A DNA stretch of 43,547 bases from an uncultured Erysipelotrichaceae bacterium (lineage in GTDB: Bacteria; Bacillota_I; Bacilli_A; RF39; UBA660): positions 1 through 43,547 of the forward strand of contig CADBNE010000062.1 in NCBI GenBank assembly GCA_902795975.1. Direction: 5' to 3'. The notes below the pieces were generated by a model. The model did no database searches. It was not told where the DNA came from and was given only the letters and a program-made list of their open reading frames with translations. Numbering within the stretch: the stretch's first letter is position 1; every line of letters starts with the position of its first letter. Of this stretch, positions 16,111-23,315 are shown piece by piece. The position numbers and the translations under genes are program-made.

Positions 16111-18009
16111 ATGTTTTTACATAAAATAGATGAAAGAATAAAAATAGTATTATTAGTAATTATATTTCTATTTGTAGTAATAATATTTAAAGTATTTTAT
16201 ATACAAGTAATTAATTATAAAAAATTAAATAAGTATGCGACAAGCTTATGGAGTAGAAATTTACCATTAGAAGCTAATAGAGGTATTATATATGATAGAA
16301 ATGGTACAGTTTTAGCAGGTAATATAACTACTACATCATTAGTATTAATACCTAATCAAATAAAAGATAAAGAATTAACAGCACGTACTTTGTCTACTAT
16401 ATTAAAAACAGATTATAAAGATATGTTATTTCATGTTAGTAAGAAAACATCTATAGAAAGAGTACACCCAGAAGGTAGAAGATTATCTTATGAAATAGCA
16501 GATAAAATAAATAAATTAAAATTACCAGGAGTATATTTAGTAAAAGAATCTAAAAGAAATTATCCATATGATAAATATTTATCACATACATTAGGGTTTG
16601 TTGGTATTGATAATCAAGGTTTAAGTGGTTTAGAACTAATATATGATAATTATCTTACAGGTAGTTATGGTGCTATAAAGTATTTTAGTGATGCTAAAGG
16701 TAGTAAGTTAAATTTAAGTCAAATATATGAACAACCACAAGATGGTATGAATATAACATTAACTATTAATTTTAAAATACAAGAAGCATTAGAAAGAGAA
16801 TTAGATAATGTAATTAATATGTATTCTCCAGAAGGAGCATGGGCTATAGTTATGAATCCAAATACAGGAGAAATACTTGCTATGGCATCAAGACCAAATT
16901 TTTCTCCTACTAGTTATAAAGAATATGATAAAGAATTAATAAATAGAAATTTACCTATATGGATGACATATGAACCAGGATCTACTTTTAAAATTATTTC
17001 TTTAGCTAGTGCTTTAAATGAAAATCTAATAGATTTAGATAATGATCACTTTTATGATTCAGGAAGTGTTAAAGTAGGAGGTGCTACGATACATTGTTGG
17101 CGTCATGGTGGACATGGAGAACAGACTTATTTACAGGTTGTAGAAAATTCATGTAATCCAGGATTTGTTAGTATAGGATTAAAATTAGGTAAAGAAAGAT
17201 TATTTAGTTATTTAGATAAATTTGGCTTTGGTAAGAAGACAGGTATAGAGTTAAGTGGAGAAGAAAATGGAATTATATTTAATGTAAATAAGATAGGGGA
17301 ATTAGAAACAGCTACTACAGCATTTGGACAAGGTGTATCAGTAACAGCTTTACAACAAGTAGTAGCAGTATCTGCTGCTGTAAATGGAGGAATACTATAT
17401 AAGCCATATATAGTTAAAAGTATTAATGAACCAGTTACTAATCAGGTAATAGTAGAAAATAAACCAACTAAAATTAGACAAGTAATATCTAAAGAAGCTA
17501 GTGATAAGGTAAAATATGCATTAGAAAGTGTAGTAGCTAGAGGTACAGGACATAATGCTTATATACCAGATTATAGAGTAGGGGGAAAGACAGGTACAGC
17601 TCAAAAAGTAAAAGATGGAGTATATATGCAAGGTAATTATATTACTTCTTTTATAGGTATATTACCATCTAATTCACCAGAGGTAGTTGTATATTTAGCA
17701 GTAGATAATGCTAAAGGTGTTACTCAGTATGGAGGTACAGTTTCAGCACCTATAGTTAAATCTTTAATGAAATCTATTATAGATATATTAGATATAGAAC
17801 CAGATCCTAATGGTATAGAAAAAGAAGATAATTATATAGATAAAAAATATGTAACAGTACCTAATGTAGTAGGTATGGATATTAAAAAAGCTAGAAAAGC
17901 ATTAAAAGGATTTAAAATAAAAGAAGAAGGAAAAGGAAAAGTATTATATCAATCACCAAGTGATACTAAAATAGAAGAAGGAGGAATAGTAAGATTATAC
18001 TTAAAATGA
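16111..18009 (+). CDS. Class B penicillin-binding protein (PBP2/SpoVD/FtsI type) with PASTA domain
   Basis: A 632-residue D,D-transpeptidase for peptidoglycan cross-linking, anchored by one N-terminal helix (about 11-33). The pedestal region has the EANRGIIYDRNG motif (54-65). The transpeptidase motifs are complete: STFK (Ser291-Lys294), SCN (347-349) and KTGTAQ (493-498). A single PASTA domain (about 575-632, VPNVVGMDIKKARKAL...) ends the protein. A TATAAT at 16091-16096 would give a very short leader; the ribosome site is GGTGAT. The stop is TGA, the only TGA stop in the window. It may be the divisome FtsI or a SpoVD-like enzyme; with no mur/fts genes beside it, I cannot choose. Confidence 0.94.
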   Translation: MFLHKIDERIKIVLLVIIFLFVVIIFKVFYIQVINYKKLNKYATSLWSRNLPLEANRGIIYDRNGTVLAGNITTTSLVLIPNQIKDKELTARTLSTILKTDYKDMLFHVSKKTSIERVHPEGRRLSYEIADKINKLKLPGVYLVKESKRNYPYDKYLSHTLGFVGIDNQGLSGLELIYDNYLTGSYGAIKYFSDAKGSKLNLSQIYEQPQDGMNITLTINFKIQEALERELDNVINMYSPEGAWAIVMNPNTGEILAMASRPNFSPTSYKEYDKELINRNLPIWMTYEPGSTFKIISLASALNENLIDLDNDHFYDSGSVKVGGATIHCWRHGGHGEQTYLQVVENSCNPGFVSIGLKLGKERLFSYLDKFGFGKKTGIELSGEENGIIFNVNKIGELETATTAFGQGVSVTALQQVVAVSAAVNGGILYKPYIVKSINEPVTNQVIVENKPTKIRQVISKEASDKVKYALESVVARGTGHNAYIPDYRVGGKTGTAQKVKDGVYMQGNYITSFIGILPSNSPEVVVYLAVDNAKGVTQYGGTVSAPIVKSLMKSIIDILDIEPDPNGIEKEDNYIDKKYVTVPNVVGMDIKKARKALKGFKIKEEGKGKVLYQSPSDTKIEEGGIVRLYLK

Positions 18010-18012
18010 TAT

Positions 18013-18042
18013 AAAAAAATAATATATTACTTATTTTTTTTA
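18013..18042 (+). terminator. Possible weak A/T-only terminator
   Basis: AAAAAAATAA (18013-18022) / TTATTTTTTT (18031-18040), loop of 8. All A:T pairs, so confidence is limited. Confidence 0.4.
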
Positions 18043-18091
18043 CCCCATATAAATAATTTTTATAAAAATTTATAAAATGTGCTTATATATT

Positions 18092-18120
18092 TTGATTTTT
18101 AAATAAAAGTATTATATAAT
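18092..18120 (+). promoter_or_regulatory. Promoter of the LysR-type regulator
   Basis: TTGATT (18092-18097), 17-base spacer, TATAAT (18115-18120). It is 20 bases before the ATG, with GAGGTG between. Confidence 0.65.
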
Positions 18121-18140
18121 ACTCCTCGAGGTGTGTTTCT

Positions 18141-19031
18141 ATGAATAACAGAGATTTAAATCTATATAGAATATTTCTTACATTATATGAACAAAAGAGT
18201 ATTTCTAAGACTGCTAATAAGTTATATGTATCTCAACCAGCAATTAGTTATAGTCTAAAAGAATTAGAGTCACAATTAGGATATAATTTATTCTATCGTA
18301 ACTCTAAAGGTATTGAACCAACTATAGAAGCAAAGGAATTATATTCATATATTTCTGCTGCTTTTAATATGATTAAAAATGGTGAAGAACATATCATGAA
18401 CTTAAATAGTTTAGATGTAGGTGAGATAAAGATAGGTGCTCACTCACATATAGCTACATTTTATTTGATGCCATTTATTATTGAATTTAGAAAAAAATAT
18501 CCAAATGTTAAATTTGAAATTATAAGTGTGCATACACAAGAATTAGTTGAAAGATTAGAAAGCCGTAAAATAGATATTATAATAGGTGCTTTACCAATTA
18601 ATATAACTAATAAGTCAGCTGAAAAGAAAATACTTACAAAATTTAAAAACTGTTTTGTATATAAGAAAGATAGTTTTAAAGACATTAAATTAGAATCACC
18701 AGAAGATTTAGTTAAGTATCCATTAATATTACCTAGTGCTACATCATCTATTAGAGTTAAATTAGATGAATATATGGAACAAAGAAATATAAAACTTGAA
18801 CCAGTGGTTGAATCATGGACAACAGGATTTATGATTGAAATGGTTAAAAATGGAGCAGGTATAGGTTATTTTGCAGAAAATGCAGTAGAACAGCAACCAG
18901 ATAAAGAAAACTATGAAATTATAGACTTTAATGATACTTTACCAACTATGGATATATGTGCAGTATATTTAGGAGACTTTGTTATACCAGTATTAAGAAG
19001 ATTTGTAGAATTTTTAGAAGAAAATAGTTAG
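18141..19031 (+). CDS. LysR-family transcriptional regulator
   Basis: A 296-residue protein with the N-terminal winged HTH (about 3-62; SISKTANKLYVSQPAISYSLKELE region) and the two-lobed effector-binding domain beginning near 92 (GEIKIGAHSHIATFYLMPFI). These regulators usually bind a small metabolite and control a nearby or divergent gene. There is no divergent gene here, because the upstream PBP gene runs in the same direction, so its target is not obvious. The 355-base gene-free region after it contains structured RNA signals. It is monocistronic, with its own promoter. Confidence 0.92.
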   Translation: MNNRDLNLYRIFLTLYEQKSISKTANKLYVSQPAISYSLKELESQLGYNLFYRNSKGIEPTIEAKELYSYISAAFNMIKNGEEHIMNLNSLDVGEIKIGAHSHIATFYLMPFIIEFRKKYPNVKFEIISVHTQELVERLESRKIDIIIGALPINITNKSAEKKILTKFKNCFVYKKDSFKDIKLESPEDLVKYPLILPSATSSIRVKLDEYMEQRNIKLEPVVESWTTGFMIEMVKNGAGIGYFAENAVEQQPDKENYEIIDFNDTLPTMDICAVYLGDFVIPVLRRFVEFLEENS

Positions 19032-19119
19032 TTAGAAATAGAAACATAGTGTGCAAATGTAACATTATAAACAATACTTATAGCGCATATTAAAATTATA
19101 TATTTGATTTATAAAGGTT

Positions 19120-19200
19120 AATAGTGTATATTTAAGTTGTAAAGGGAGATAGATTCGATTCTATATCCATAAATTACTTAATAAATGCACTATTTTTTAT
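19120..19200 (+). ncRNA. Long hairpin ending in a T-run: terminator or small RNA
   Basis: AATAGTG (19120-19126) pairs with CACTATT (19188-19194) and is followed by six Ts. Inside, TTAAGT (19132-19137) pairs with ACTTAA (19176-19181). An apical hairpin follows: GGAGATAGA (19145-19153) / TCTATATCC (19160-19168) with a G.A mismatch, loop TTCGAT. This is more elaborate than the other terminators in the window and lies 90 bases after the LysR stop codon. It could simply end the LysR transcript or be the 3' end of a small RNA. Confidence 0.45.
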
Positions 19201-19348
19201 AAATTTTTTGAACTCGATAAGAGTCGTTTATTTTTTGACCGGAATAAAAAGAGGGCCAATATTTTCAAAGTAATTTTAATTACTCTTGATTTCTTTCTAA
19301 ATTGATTAATTGCCATTTATAAGAGGTATAGTTGTTTAATAAGTAATT
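19201..19348. other. Gene-free structured stretch between two terminators
   Basis: No coding frame is supported. Visible elements are AACTC/GAGT hairpin (19211-19224) before a T-run, TTGACC/GGCCAA imperfect hairpin (19235-19259), and the palindrome AGTAATTTTAATTACT (19269-19284). Because a strong terminator follows at 19349, something is probably transcribed across it; a small RNA is possible. It matches no RNase P, tmRNA or SRP RNA core that I can recognise. Confidence 0.35.
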
Positions 19349-19378
19349 AAAGAAATGTTTATACATTTCTTTTTTTTT
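19349..19378 (+). terminator. Strong intrinsic terminator in a gene-free region
   Basis: Perfect 10-bp stem AAAGAAATGT (19349-19358) / ACATTTCTTT (19363-19372), loop TTAT, T-run to 19378. No gene ends just upstream. Confidence 0.82.
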
Positions 19379-19379
19379 A

Positions 19380-19388
19380 TGATATAAT
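19380..19388 (+). promoter_or_regulatory. Extended -10 element TGATATAAT
   Basis: TGA plus TATAAT (19383-19388). It gives a predicted start near 19395, leaving a ~10-base leader before the ATG at 19405. Confidence 0.55.
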
Positions 19389-19404
19389 GAGTATGGTGAA
19401 AGAT

Positions 19405-19884
19405 ATGATTAGTAAGACATCAAAGAATATAGCAGAAATAAATTGGAATTCTACTAATGATAAGCTAAATGAATTAGCTAATTATTATATAAATTTATTT
19501 GATAATATTAATGAAGTAATAATAGATGAGTTTGAAAAAAATATTAATAGTATACTTAAAGGTATTAAGATAGAAGACTATATAAGAATGAATTGGTGTC
19601 CTATGGAATTATCATTAAAATATGAAAAATTATTATCTTTAAAAAATAATTTTTATTATAATTTAGGTAATAAAAAAACATATCAAAAAAATATTTGTGA
19701 GAAGGAGGAGGATACAGTGATTAAGATAGAAAAAGAACAAAATGATATAGAACAATATATTAACTCTATTAAAGAAGCTGTTAAATTAAGAGAAATGCAA
19801 TTATCTGATTATGTACCTCCAGAAGACCCTGAAGAAGATTATCCAGAAATACCAGAAGAATTAGCAAAGTTATTAAATGATTAA
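19405..19884 (+). CDS. Hypothetical protein, tandem paralog 1
   Basis: A 159-residue soluble helical protein with no family I recognise. In-frame ATGs at 19387 and 19393 overlap or abut the -10 box, so they should not be in the transcript. ATG 19405 has GGTGAA upstream and aligns exactly with the start of paralog 2. Shared blocks are KNIAEINW/ENIKEINW, GIKIEDYIRMxWCPxEL (near 54-70) and a C-terminal IPxELxxLLxD tail. The middle is variable. The constant tail motif looks like a short interaction peptide. It is separated from its paralog by a terminator and a new promoter, so the two may be regulated differently. Confidence 0.72.
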   Translation: MISKTSKNIAEINWNSTNDKLNELANYYINLFDNINEVIIDEFEKNINSILKGIKIEDYIRMNWCPMELSLKYEKLLSLKNNFYYNLGNKKTYQKNICEKEEDTVIKIEKEQNDIEQYINSIKEAVKLREMQLSDYVPPEDPEEDYPEIPEELAKLLND

Positions 19885-19914
19885 ATAATACTATATAAAA
19901 TAGTATTATTTTTG
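19883..19914 (+). terminator. Intrinsic terminator
   Basis: Perfect 12-bp stem AAATAATACTAT (19883-19894) / ATAGTATTATTT (19900-19911), loop ATAAA, then Ts. It begins in the stop codon. Confidence 0.82.
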
Positions 19915-19923
19915 TTTGATAAT

Positions 19924-19953
19924 ATTGATTATTAAAATCAATAATGTTAAAAT
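19924..19953 (+). promoter_or_regulatory. Promoter overlapping an inverted repeat
   Basis: TTGATT (19925-19930), 17-base spacer, TAAAAT (19948-19953). The -35 lies in an inverted repeat ATTGATT (19924-19930) / AATCAAT (19936-19942), a possible operator. Confidence 0.5.
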
Positions 19954-19968
19954 TATAGTGGTGATAGT

Positions 19969-20481
19969 ATGATATTGACTCGCACAACAGAGAATATAAA
20001 AGAAATTAATTGGTCAAATACAAATACATTATTAGATGAAACTGCAGATTACTATTTAAATAAATTTGAAAATAAGATTACTGAACCACTATTACATGAA
20101 TTAGATAGATCATTAAATCATGTACTTAGAGGTATTAAAATAGAAGATTATATAAGAATGGCTTGGTGTCCTATAGAATTAGCTGCTAAATGCGATAGAC
20201 TGTTATTAATGAAAAATAAGTTTTATGCTAAAGAAAGAGATACATCTATTATGATTAAGACTTTACCTAGTATACCAGCAGATTATACAATAGAAGTAGA
20301 AGAAGTAAATACTATTAAATCTAATAACTTAAGTTATGATGATATCGTAAATCAATTTAGTACTACAGAATTAAAAAAATTAGGAATGGTAGAAGATACT
20401 ACAGAAGAAGATTTAGAGACTATACCAAGTGAATTATCATCATTATTAGGTGATGATGAAATAAGAATAAAAGGAATCTAA
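19969..20481 (+). CDS. Hypothetical protein, tandem paralog 2
   Basis: A 170-residue soluble protein homologous to the one at 19405: TENIKEINWSNTN, LRGIKIEDYIRMAWCPIEL and the C-terminal IPSELSSLLGDDE. GGTGAT precedes the ATG by 5-6 bases. Shared residues include a Trp-Cys-Pro in the core and two conserved Arg/Lys clusters. No membrane helix or signal peptide is seen. The pair looks like a local duplication; no function can be proposed from the sequence. The his leader promoter starts just after its end, and no terminator is obvious between them. Confidence 0.72.
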   Translation: MILTRTTENIKEINWSNTNTLLDETADYYLNKFENKITEPLLHELDRSLNHVLRGIKIEDYIRMAWCPIELAAKCDRLLLMKNKFYAKERDTSIMIKTLPSIPADYTIEVEEVNTIKSNNLSYDDIVNQFSTTELKKLGMVEDTTEEDLETIPSELSSLLGDDEIRIKGI

Positions 20482-20491
20482 CAAATGATAT

Positions 20492-20520
20492 TTGACTTAA
20501 TTAATAAAATGTGTTAATTT
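20492..20520 (+). promoter_or_regulatory. Promoter of the hisG-hisS leader
   Basis: TTGACT (20492-20497), 17-base spacer, TAATTT (20515-20520) with TGt upstream (extended -10). The predicted start is near 20527, just before the AAAGGGAG ribosome site of the leader peptide. Confidence 0.55.
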
Positions 20521-20544
20521 ATTTTTAACGAAAGGGAGATTATT

Positions 20545-20607
20545 ATGAAAAAATTATATATAAATGTACATCATCATAATATTCTGCACTTGGACTTACG
20601 ACATTAA
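20545..20607 (+). CDS. Histidine leader peptide (20 aa)
   Basis: A short frame starting ATG with AAAGGGAG (20531-20538) 6 bases upstream. It encodes 20 residues, of which five are His: three in a row at residues 9-11 (CAT CAT CAT, 20569-20577), then His15 and His20, ending TAA at 20605-20607. A run of His codons upstream of hisG is the hallmark of a translation-coupled attenuator. A ribosome short of charged His-tRNA would stall at residues 9-11. The frame overlaps the antiterminator segment (20586-20595) and the first hairpin, as expected for this mechanism. Confidence 0.85.
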   Translation: MKKLYINVHHHNILHLDLRH

Positions 20608-20628
20608 AATGTCGCAATGTACAAGTGC
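20586..20628 (+). promoter_or_regulatory. Antiterminator of the his attenuator
   Basis: GCACTTGGAC (20586-20595) can pair with GTACAAGTGC (20619-20628), nine pairs around one G.A mismatch. It encloses a perfect hairpin CGACAT (20599-20604) / ATGTCG (20609-20614). The second partner is the 5' arm of terminator 1, so the two structures exclude each other. A ribosome stalled on the triple-His codons would leave 20586-20595 free; one reaching the stop codon would cover it. Confidence 0.75.
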
Positions 20629-20653
20629 TATTTGTGGTGCTTGTACATTTTTT
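20616..20653 (+). terminator. his attenuator, terminator 1
   Basis: 5' arm 20616-20628 (AATGTACAAGTGC) pairs over 13 positions, including two wobbles, with 20637-20649 (GTGCTTGTACATT), loop of 8, then a T-run. It lies between the leader peptide and hisG. Confidence 0.85.
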
Positions 20654-20665
20654 ATATTTTAATAT

Positions 20666-20703
20666 AAAAAGCTATTACAAGTACCATGTAATAGCTTTTT
20701 AAT
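20666..20703 (+). terminator. his attenuator, terminator 2
   Basis: Perfect 14-bp stem AAAAAGCTATTACA (20666-20679) / TGTAATAGCTTTTT (20687-20700), 7-base loop. ACAAGTACC (20677-20685) in its loop side can pair with GGTGCTTGT (20636-20644), the 3' arm of terminator 1, which would link the two terminators. Confidence 0.8.
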
Positions 20704-20724
20704 TTGCAAGAAAGGATGAGTATT

Positions 20725-21321
20725 ATGATAACAATTGCTTTATCAAAAGGTAGAATAGAAGCAAATTTTTATAAAATATTATTAGATAAGAATATAACTA
20801 AAAATATAATAAATCCAAATAGAAGTTTAAAAATAAATGTAGATGATAATATAGAATTATTATTAGTTAAGCCAGTAGATGTTATTAAATTAGTTAGTTG
20901 TAAGTATGCTAATGTCGGAATAGTAGGAAGTGATTCTATAGAAGAAGAAAATGATAAAAATATTGTAGAATTATTAGATTTAGATATTGGTAAATGTTCT
21001 TTTGCACTTTCAACTATACCAGGAGTTAAAATAGAGGATATTAAAAGTATAGCTACTAAGTATCCAAATATTGCTAAAAGATTAATTAATGATTTAGGTA
21101 TTAATTCTAATATAGTTAAAATGGAAGGTTCACTTGAGGTAGCACCTATAATTAATTATGCAGATGCAATAGTAGATTTAGTAGAAACAGGTAATACATT
21201 AAAAGCTAATGGACTTATTATATTAAAAAGACTATTAGAAATATCAACTAGAGTAATTACAAATGAAGATAGTATTGATGATTATGAAGTAAAAAGATTT
21301 ATAAAGAGAATGGAGAGTTAA
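20725..21321 (+). CDS. hisG: ATP phosphoribosyltransferase, short form
   Basis: About 198 residues. HisG joins ATP and PRPP in the first step of histidine synthesis. The start MITIALSKGRI, the VKPVDVIKLV segment, VGIVGSDSIEEE and the PRPP-site region NYADAIVDLVETGNTLKANGL are family-typical. The length marks the short form, which lacks the C-terminal regulatory domain and in other organisms works with HisZ, a HisRS paralog. The ribosome site AAAGGA (20710-20715) fits ATG 20725; the in-frame ATG at 20716 is too close. It sits behind a His leader attenuator and is followed after one base by hisS. No other his biosynthesis gene is in the window. Confidence 0.93.
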   Translation: MITIALSKGRIEANFYKILLDKNITKNIINPNRSLKINVDDNIELLLVKPVDVIKLVSCKYANVGIVGSDSIEEENDKNIVELLDLDIGKCSFALSTIPGVKIEDIKSIATKYPNIAKRLINDLGINSNIVKMEGSLEVAPIINYADAIVDLVETGNTLKANGLIILKRLLEISTRVITNEDSIDDYEVKRFIKRMES

Positions 21322-21322
21322 T

Positions 21323-22600
21323 ATGAAAATAGAAAATGTAAAAGGTGGATATGATTATTTACCTAAAGAACAATATATAAGAAATTATATAAATAAAATA
21401 TTAGAAAGTACTTTTATAAAATATGGTTATAAACCTGTAGAAACACCTATTATTACTTATTATGATATATTAAGTGATAAGTATGATGAAAATAATGATT
21501 TATTAAAAGAAATATATAAATTAACAGATCAAGGAAATAGAAAATTAGGATTAAGATATGATTTAACAGTACCATTTGCTAAATTAATATCTAATAATAA
21601 AAATGTATTAAGGTTTCCTTTTAAGAGATATGAAATAGCAAAAGTATTTAGAGATGGACCTATAAAAAAAGGTAGAGATAGAGAATTTACTCAGTGTGAT
21701 GTAGATGTAGTAGGTATTGAAGGACAACTTATAGAAGCAGAATTATTAACATTATATGTAGATGCATTTAATGAGTTAGGAATAGATATTATTATTAAAT
21801 ATAATAGTAGAAAATTAATGAGTGGTTTAATTAAAGAAGCTGGAGTAAGTGATGATAAAATATCATCTACTATAACTATTATAGATAAGTTTAATAAATT
21901 ATCTCAAAAAGAGATAAGAGATTTATTATTAAGTATAGGATTAGATAATGAACAAATAGATAAATTATTAAATTATTTTAAATTAAGTATAGAAGAATTA
22001 AATAATGTAAATAGTAATAATGAATTATTAAATAAAGGTTTAGAAGAAATAAATAATTTAACTGAATATATTAAATATCTTAATATAGATAAATATGTAT
22101 CATTTGATTCAACTTTAGCACGTGGACAAGACTACTATACAGGTAATGTATTTGAAGTATATGAAGCAAATAATAAGTTAACATCTAGTATAGGTGGTGG
22201 TGGTAGATATGATAATATGATCACTAACTTTATTAATGATGGTAATAGTTATCCTGCAGTAGGTATAAGTTTTGGTTTATCATCTTTATATGAATTATTA
22301 AAAGATAAAGAGTTTGATAATAATGATTATATTTATATAATACCAATGGATACTAATTTATATTGTTTGAAACTAGCTACTTTATTAAGAAATATGGGAT
22401 ATAAAGTAGAAATAGAACCAAATAATAGAAGAGTAAAAAAATGTATAGAATATGCTGATAAAGAGAATATACCATATATAATAGTAGTAGGTAGTGATGA
22501 GGTAAATACTAATAAATTTAAGATAAGAAATATGAAAAATAAGGAAGAATATACTATTGATTTAAATAATATAGAGAGTGTAAAAGAATATATAAAATAA
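21323..22600 (+). CDS. hisS: Histidyl-tRNA synthetase (or HisZ/HisS dual-role protein)
   Basis: A 425-residue class II synthetase. Motif 1 region KGGYDYLPKE...ETPIITYYD, motif 2 VFRDGPIKKGRDREFTQCDVD (in two parts: VFRDGPIKKGR, DREFTQCDVD), the histidine-binding LARGQDYYTGNVFEVY, GGGGRYDNM and motif 3 VGISFGLSSL are all present. A C-terminal anticodon-binding domain (about 325-425, YIYIIPMDTNLYCLKLATLL...) is kept, which argues for a true HisRS rather than the shorter HisZ. The motif 2 form resembles the eukaryote-like HisRS clade found in some Clostridia. Coupling to short-form hisG suggests it may also serve as HisG's regulatory partner; that is inference. Confidence 0.88.
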   Translation: MKIENVKGGYDYLPKEQYIRNYINKILESTFIKYGYKPVETPIITYYDILSDKYDENNDLLKEIYKLTDQGNRKLGLRYDLTVPFAKLISNNKNVLRFPFKRYEIAKVFRDGPIKKGRDREFTQCDVDVVGIEGQLIEAELLTLYVDAFNELGIDIIIKYNSRKLMSGLIKEAGVSDDKISSTITIIDKFNKLSQKEIRDLLLSIGLDNEQIDKLLNYFKLSIEELNNVNSNNELLNKGLEEINNLTEYIKYLNIDKYVSFDSTLARGQDYYTGNVFEVYEANNKLTSSIGGGGRYDNMITNFINDGNSYPAVGISFGLSSLYELLKDKEFDNNDYIYIIPMDTNLYCLKLATLLRNMGYKVEIEPNNRRVKKCIEYADKENIPYIIVVGSDEVNTNKFKIRNMKNKEEYTIDLNNIESVKEYIK

Positions 22601-22610
22601 ATTAAAATAC

Positions 22611-22639
22611 TTGATAAATTCTAATATAAATGTTATTCT
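22611..22639 (+). promoter_or_regulatory. Promoter of the Q/P-rich membrane protein gene
   Basis: TTGATA (22611-22616), 17-base spacer, TATTCT (22634-22639) with TGt upstream. Confidence 0.45.
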
Positions 22640-22664
22640 TAATATATATAGAAGGAGAGTTAAT

Positions 22665-23237
22665 ATGGATAATAATCAATTTAATAATCAAAATAATTAT
22701 GGTCAACCTGTACAACCTACATATCAACAACCAGTACAACAACCTGTATATGGTCAACCAGCATATCAACAACCAATGCAACAACCTGTATATGGTCAAC
22801 AACCAAAGAAAGCTAATACTGGATTAATAGTTGGTATTGTTATTGCTGTTATAGTATTAGTAGGTGTTGTTACTACAGTTGGTAAAGGTGGTTCATCTAA
22901 GAAAATTGATGGTAAATGGGTATGTACTGGAAGTAAAGGTACATTAACTATTGATGCAGATGCATCTGCTAAAACAGTTAAAATGAAAGTTGGTGTATTT
23001 AGTATAGATGCTAAATATAAAGCTTCAGGAACTGTTAAACCAGCATCTAAAAAAGATGGATACAAATATACACAATATGTATTTACTAGTGGAAGTAATT
23101 CACAAGGAACTACTTATTCATCTTCTAAGAAAGTAGGATTTGTATTTGGTATTGATCCTAACAATGATAAAGTAGGTCATTATGTAGATAGTACTAAAGC
23201 AGGTTCTATGGAATTTAATTGTACTAAAACAAACTAA
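22665..23237 (+). CDS. Q/P-rich single-pass membrane protein, paralog of 12412
   Basis: A 190-residue protein. Residues 1-46 are Asn/Gln/Pro/Tyr-rich, including two copies of a 14-residue YQQP(V/M)QQPVYGQ unit. Then comes PKKANTGLIVGIVIAVIVLVG, a transmembrane helix with a positive N-side, and a C-terminal domain of about 120 residues starting DGKWVCTGS. The architecture and the QQxKKxNxGLIVGI and GKWxC segments match the protein at 12412, but the zinc ribbon is missing. AGGAG is 7 bases before the ATG. The C-terminal part is beta-rich and probably extracellular; the function is unknown. Confidence 0.78.
   Translation: MDNNQFNNQNNYGQPVQPTYQQPVQQPVYGQPAYQQPMQQPVYGQQPKKANTGLIVGIVIAVIVLVGVVTTVGKGGSSKKIDGKWVCTGSKGTLTIDADASAKTVKMKVGVFSIDAKYKASGTVKPASKKDGYKYTQYVFTSGSNSQGTTYSSSKKVGFVFGIDPNNDKVGHYVDSTKAGSMEFNCTKTN
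22720..22803 (+). repeat. Two 42-bp coding repeats in the Q/P-rich region
   Basis: Two adjacent near-identical 42-base units (starting TATCAACAACCA at about 22720 and 22762) encode the repeated YQQPxQQPVYGQ segment. Slippage could change copy number. Confidence 0.7.
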
Positions 23238-23251
23238 TATTACTTAGTAAT

Positions 23252-23280
23252 AAAGAGGATAACTTGTTATCCTCTTTTAT
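23252..23280 (+). terminator. Intrinsic terminator
   Basis: AAAGAGGATAAC (23252-23263) / GTTATCCTCTTT (23266-23277), a long G/C-richer stem followed by Ts. Confidence 0.85.
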
Positions 23281-23293
23281 TATGTGCTATAAT
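23264..23293 (+). promoter_or_regulatory. Promoter of the nuclease gene, extended -10
   Basis: TATAAT (23288-23293) with TGc upstream, and TTGTTA (23264-23269) at an 18-base spacing inside the preceding terminator. Confidence 0.45.
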
Positions 23294-23315
23294 TATAATA
23301 GGAGATAGTAGTAGT

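Noticed and set aside
18007..18009. TGA read as tryptophan (Mycoplasma code)
   Set aside because: Trp is TGG in all genes, no internal TGA is needed, and the PBP ends naturally after its PASTA domain at this TGA.
19145..19168. TTCGATT in a hairpin resembling a tRNA or tmRNA T-arm
   Set aside because: Position 53 would be A facing C61, no acceptor or D/anticodon arms or CCA context fit, and the hairpin is part of a larger terminator-like stem.
20492..20724. T-box riboswitch upstream of hisG
   Set aside because: No conserved T-box sequence (TGG-ACC type bulge) or specifier loop is seen; the His-codon leader peptide explains the structures better.
22602..22802. Minus-strand Leu/Trp/Tyr-rich open frame
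   Set aside because: Shadow of the Q/P-rich repeats of the gene at 22665.
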